From: Methylocystis sp. MJC1
GTDB taxonomy: Bacteria; Pseudomonadota; Alphaproteobacteria; Rhizobiales; Beijerinckiaceae
DNA length: 64,000 bases
Direction of reading: 5' to 3'
Assembly: GCF_026427715.1 (NCBI RefSeq)
Contig: NZ_CP107560.1
Location: 62,001-126,000, forward strand
Below, piece by piece: positions 62,162 to 64,000 of this stretch. The notes under the pieces were generated by a model. That model saw only the letters and a list, made by a program, of their open reading frames with translations, made no database searches and was not told the DNA's origin. The translations under genes were made by a program, and so were the position numbers. Positions within the stretch are counted from its first letter, which is position 1, and each line of letters opens with the position of its first letter.

Positions 62162-63526
62162 TCACCCCGCCCTTCTCCGCTCGCGCGCCTTGCCGCGCAG
62201 CAGCGCCATCAGCACAGGCCCGAGCGAAAACTCCCCTGCCCGCGCCTTGGCGGTCAGAACGCGCAAATAGCCGCCGGCGGATTTGATTTCGTCCCCCCGC
62301 TGCAGGATGGCGGCGATGACAATCGAGGCGTCATGCTCGCCCAAGACGTCGAGCGCTTGGCTCCAGGCGTCTGGCGAAACGCCCAAGGCTGATCGAACGA
62401 TCGCCGCCGCGTCGATCAAATCCCGCCAGCAGGACATTTCGCCACCCTTGCCGTAATCGACAATGTCGGGACAGGCTTGCAGCACCAATCCGAGGGGATA
62501 CGCTCGTGGCGCAGCGGCGCGGCGATCCCGCAATTTGGGATCTAGCGGTTCTCCTCCCGCAGCCCCTGCCCTGTCGGGTTCCGCTTCGTCTATCATTGGC
62601 CCGGGCGCTTCGACCCTGCCTTCCTGAAGGCTAGGTTCAAGGTCAGAAATGTTTGTGGTTTGATTCTGTATGTGGCGCTCAGTCTGAGACTCATTGCCGC
62701 TCTTTTGTTGGCCATTCATGTGTGTTTCCAGCGCCTTCTGGATTTCCGCCGCAAACGCGGAAAGATCTCCCGCCAAAGTCGCAAGATCGGCGCGCGAGAG
62801 ATTGCGCGCGTAGCGGCTAGACAGCGTGAAATAACGCTTGTGGAGCCCCACCCAATCCCGGATTTGGACGCCGTCGCAATCGATCGCGAGAACGGCTACC
62901 CCCTCCTCCATCCCCGTTTCGATCATTTTGACAATGTCGCGCCGGATGATCGTGATTTTCTCGCGCAGCAAGGCGATGGCGCGGTTCTCGGCGCGCACCT
63001 CTTCGGCGAGATTTTCGATCTCTTGCGCGCGCGCGACAAGCGGCGTCAGGTCGAAGCCGTAGGCCTCGTCGATCTCACCGCCCTCTCCGCGTCGCGCAAA
63101 GCGTTTGCCGTTCGGCGAGTCGCGCCGGATGATCAGGCCGGCCTCGACCAGCGACGCCAGATGCCGCCGCAGAGTCGCCGGCGCCATCCCATGGGCGCGG
63201 ATCGAAAGTTCCTTGTTGGAGGGGAACACGACAAGGCCGGGAGACGGCCCATCATCGCCCTTCCCTTCGGCCTTTGTGTCGCTTTTGGGTAGCGTCAGCG
63301 CCGTCTCCTGATGGAAACTCAAGAGCGCATGCAGCACCGAAAGCGCGCGGTCGGTGACGCCGAGCGCTGCTTTGGCTTCGGTGAGGGCGCGAAACAGTCG
63401 CCATTTATGGACGACGGTTTCTGACGCGTCCGCCCGAGACACGAATTCCCTCGTCGCCGCCTGGTGCGCCACCATGGCAAGCGACAGTGTTCGCCGCCCA
63501 AAGGGCGTCGTTGTGTGTGACTGCAT
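62162..63526 (-). CDS. repC: Plasmid replication initiator RepC
   Basis: A 454-residue repABC-family initiator (start ATG 63526; ATG 63541 also possible). Opening MQSHTTTPFGRRTLSL, the winged-helix SNKELSIRAHGMAPATLRRH with ASLVEAGLIIRRDSPNGKR (NTD), a variable linker, and the C-terminal domain with PDIVDYGKGGEMSCWRDL and GGYLRVLTAKARAGEFSLGP. In this family the replication origin lies inside repC; the AT-richest part here is about 62640-62730. It controls copy number together with the ctRNA. Confidence 0.93.
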   Translation of the reverse strand: MQSHTTTPFGRRTLSLAMVAHQAATREFVSRADASETVVHKWRLFRALTEAKAALGVTDRALSVLHALLSFHQETALTLPKSDTKAEGKGDDGPSPGLVVFPSNKELSIRAHGMAPATLRRHLASLVEAGLIIRRDSPNGKRFARRGEGGEIDEAYGFDLTPLVARAQEIENLAEEVRAENRAIALLREKITIIRRDIVKMIETGMEEGVAVLAIDCDGVQIRDWVGLHKRYFTLSSRYARNLSRADLATLAGDLSAFAAEIQKALETHMNGQQKSGNESQTERHIQNQTTNISDLEPSLQEGRVEAPGPMIDEAEPDRAGAAGGEPLDPKLRDRRAAAPRAYPLGLVLQACPDIVDYGKGGEMSCWRDLIDAAAIVRSALGVSPDAWSQALDVLGEHDASIVIAAILQRGDEIKSAGGYLRVLTAKARAGEFSLGPVLMALLRGKARERRRAG

Positions 63527-63581
63527 GACCTTTTGCCTCATTCAGGCAAAAGAAATCCGCTCGCCGAAACGGCGCCGACTC

Positions 63582-63669
63582 TTGACAGCGATTTGCGGAA
63601 GTGATTCTCTTAAGGTGCGAACTTTGGAGAGGCTTCCGGGCGGAAACGTTTCGGGGGCCTTTTCTTTTG
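63582..63669 (+). ncRNA. repABC counter-transcribed RNA (ctRNA/inc-alpha)
   Basis: In the repB-repC gap and antisense to repC leader transcription: ttgaca at 63582, 17-bp spacer, ttctct at 63605, then a roughly 50-nt RNA ending in a hairpin region (gcttccgggcggaaacg, tttcgggggcc) and a ttttctttt tract at 63661-63669. Such ctRNAs repress RepC synthesis and set incompatibility. Confidence 0.7.
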
Positions 63670-63747
63670 CGCGTATGCTCCTTTGGATTAGGTTCGGAAC
63701 GCATCACACTTATCGACGCTTACGCGAAGTGAGCCCTTTTGGGGAGG

Positions 63748-64000
63748 CTACCGCTTCGAATCACGAGCTCCCGTCTCCGTTGAGCCTTCATAGGCGGCCA
63801 AAAGAGCGTCGAGTTGACGGAGCACGTAATCTCCAAATGCGGGAGCGACCTTCTCATCGAAGGCTAATACGACCCGCTCGGCACCCCTTTGGACACGCGC
63901 AACCTTGCGGCCATCTTTGGCGACCCACATTTCCTGAGTCTTCTTGTGCTCAACCGAAGGTCTTAAGGCCTCCAAGAGGCTCGCAAAACGCTGGTCGCTG
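63748..64000 (-). CDS. repB: RepB partition protein, C-terminal part (cut by window edge)
   Basis: The open frame runs past the right edge; the TTG at 63975 is not a true start. The visible residues (SDQRFASLLEALRP, WVAKDGRKVARVQRGAERVV, FGDYVLRQLDALLAAYEGS) match the C-terminal end of RepB/ParB proteins of repABC plasmids. It would bind parS and partner RepA, which should lie further right. Confidence 0.8.
   Translation of the reverse strand, partial: SDQRFASLLEALRPSVEHKKTQEMWVAKDGRKVARVQRGAERVVLAFDEKVAPAFGDYVLRQLDALLAAYEGSTETGARDSKR

Overview
This window looks like part of a large repABC-type plasmid of an alphaproteobacterial methanotroph or methylotroph (Methylocystis/Methylosinus-like; inferred). 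The evidence is a RepC gene, the end of a RepB gene and a counter-transcribed RNA between them at the right edge, a formylmethanofuran dehydrogenase/Fhc subunit A gene (H4MPT-linked C1 metabolism), high GC content, and very many transposable elements.

Layout. 1-8 kb: a poorly coding flank, a large secreted/membrane beta-helix protein convergent with a DUF2235 lipase-like protein, a Tat-exported SmbP-like small protein, and a broken IS256 transposase. 8-12.3 kb: one 1446-residue HNH + NACHT/STAND NTPase with a long helical C-terminus, a candidate defence sensor. 12.8-25 kb: the plasmid mobilisation and maintenance block: relaxase and MobC-like protein, a candidate oriT, a divergent stbABC-like operon, vapBC, a ParB-like protein, SSB and small plasmid genes, with two intergenic stretches extremely rich in short hairpins and a relic of a second repC 3' end.

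25.6-41 kb: an ion-stress island. It has an MgtA-type P-type ATPase, two insertion sequences, then a fluoride block with three fluoride (crcB-motif) riboswitches. These control (1) a 32-codon leader ORF, Na+/H+ antiporter, universal stress protein, CrcB fluoride channel and DUF190 protein; (2) an unrecognised membrane protein followed by a small secreted protein; and (3) a HEAT-repeat protein on the other strand. In all three, the ACTCC strand of the aptamer can pair either with the aptamer GGGGT (pseudoknot) or with the downstream Shine-Dalgarno, so all three look like translational ON switches. Next to them are extra genes for enolase and FhcA. Enolase is a classic fluoride target, and FhcA belongs to the metal-dependent amidohydrolases. 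The simplest reading is a plasmid-borne fluoride-tolerance island that exports fluoride, adjusts ions and may supply spare copies of sensitive enzymes.

41-48.4 kb: a mobile-element nest with split IS6 fragments around an IS110 element, and an ISL3 element interrupted by an IS21 element. The 7-bp target duplication of the IS21 is intact, so the ISL3 transposase frame can be rebuilt exactly. 48.7-52.6 kb: acetoacetyl-CoA synthetase, then ScpB and DUF1403 as an overlapping pair. 52.7-62 kb: two different tniA-tniB-tniQ gene sets, a 352-bp mini-element made only of the two ends of the second transposon, and a tyrosine recombinase gene split after codon 11 by that second transposon, which is flanked by an unusually long 31-bp direct repeat. 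62.1-64 kb: repC, ctRNA and the end of repB.
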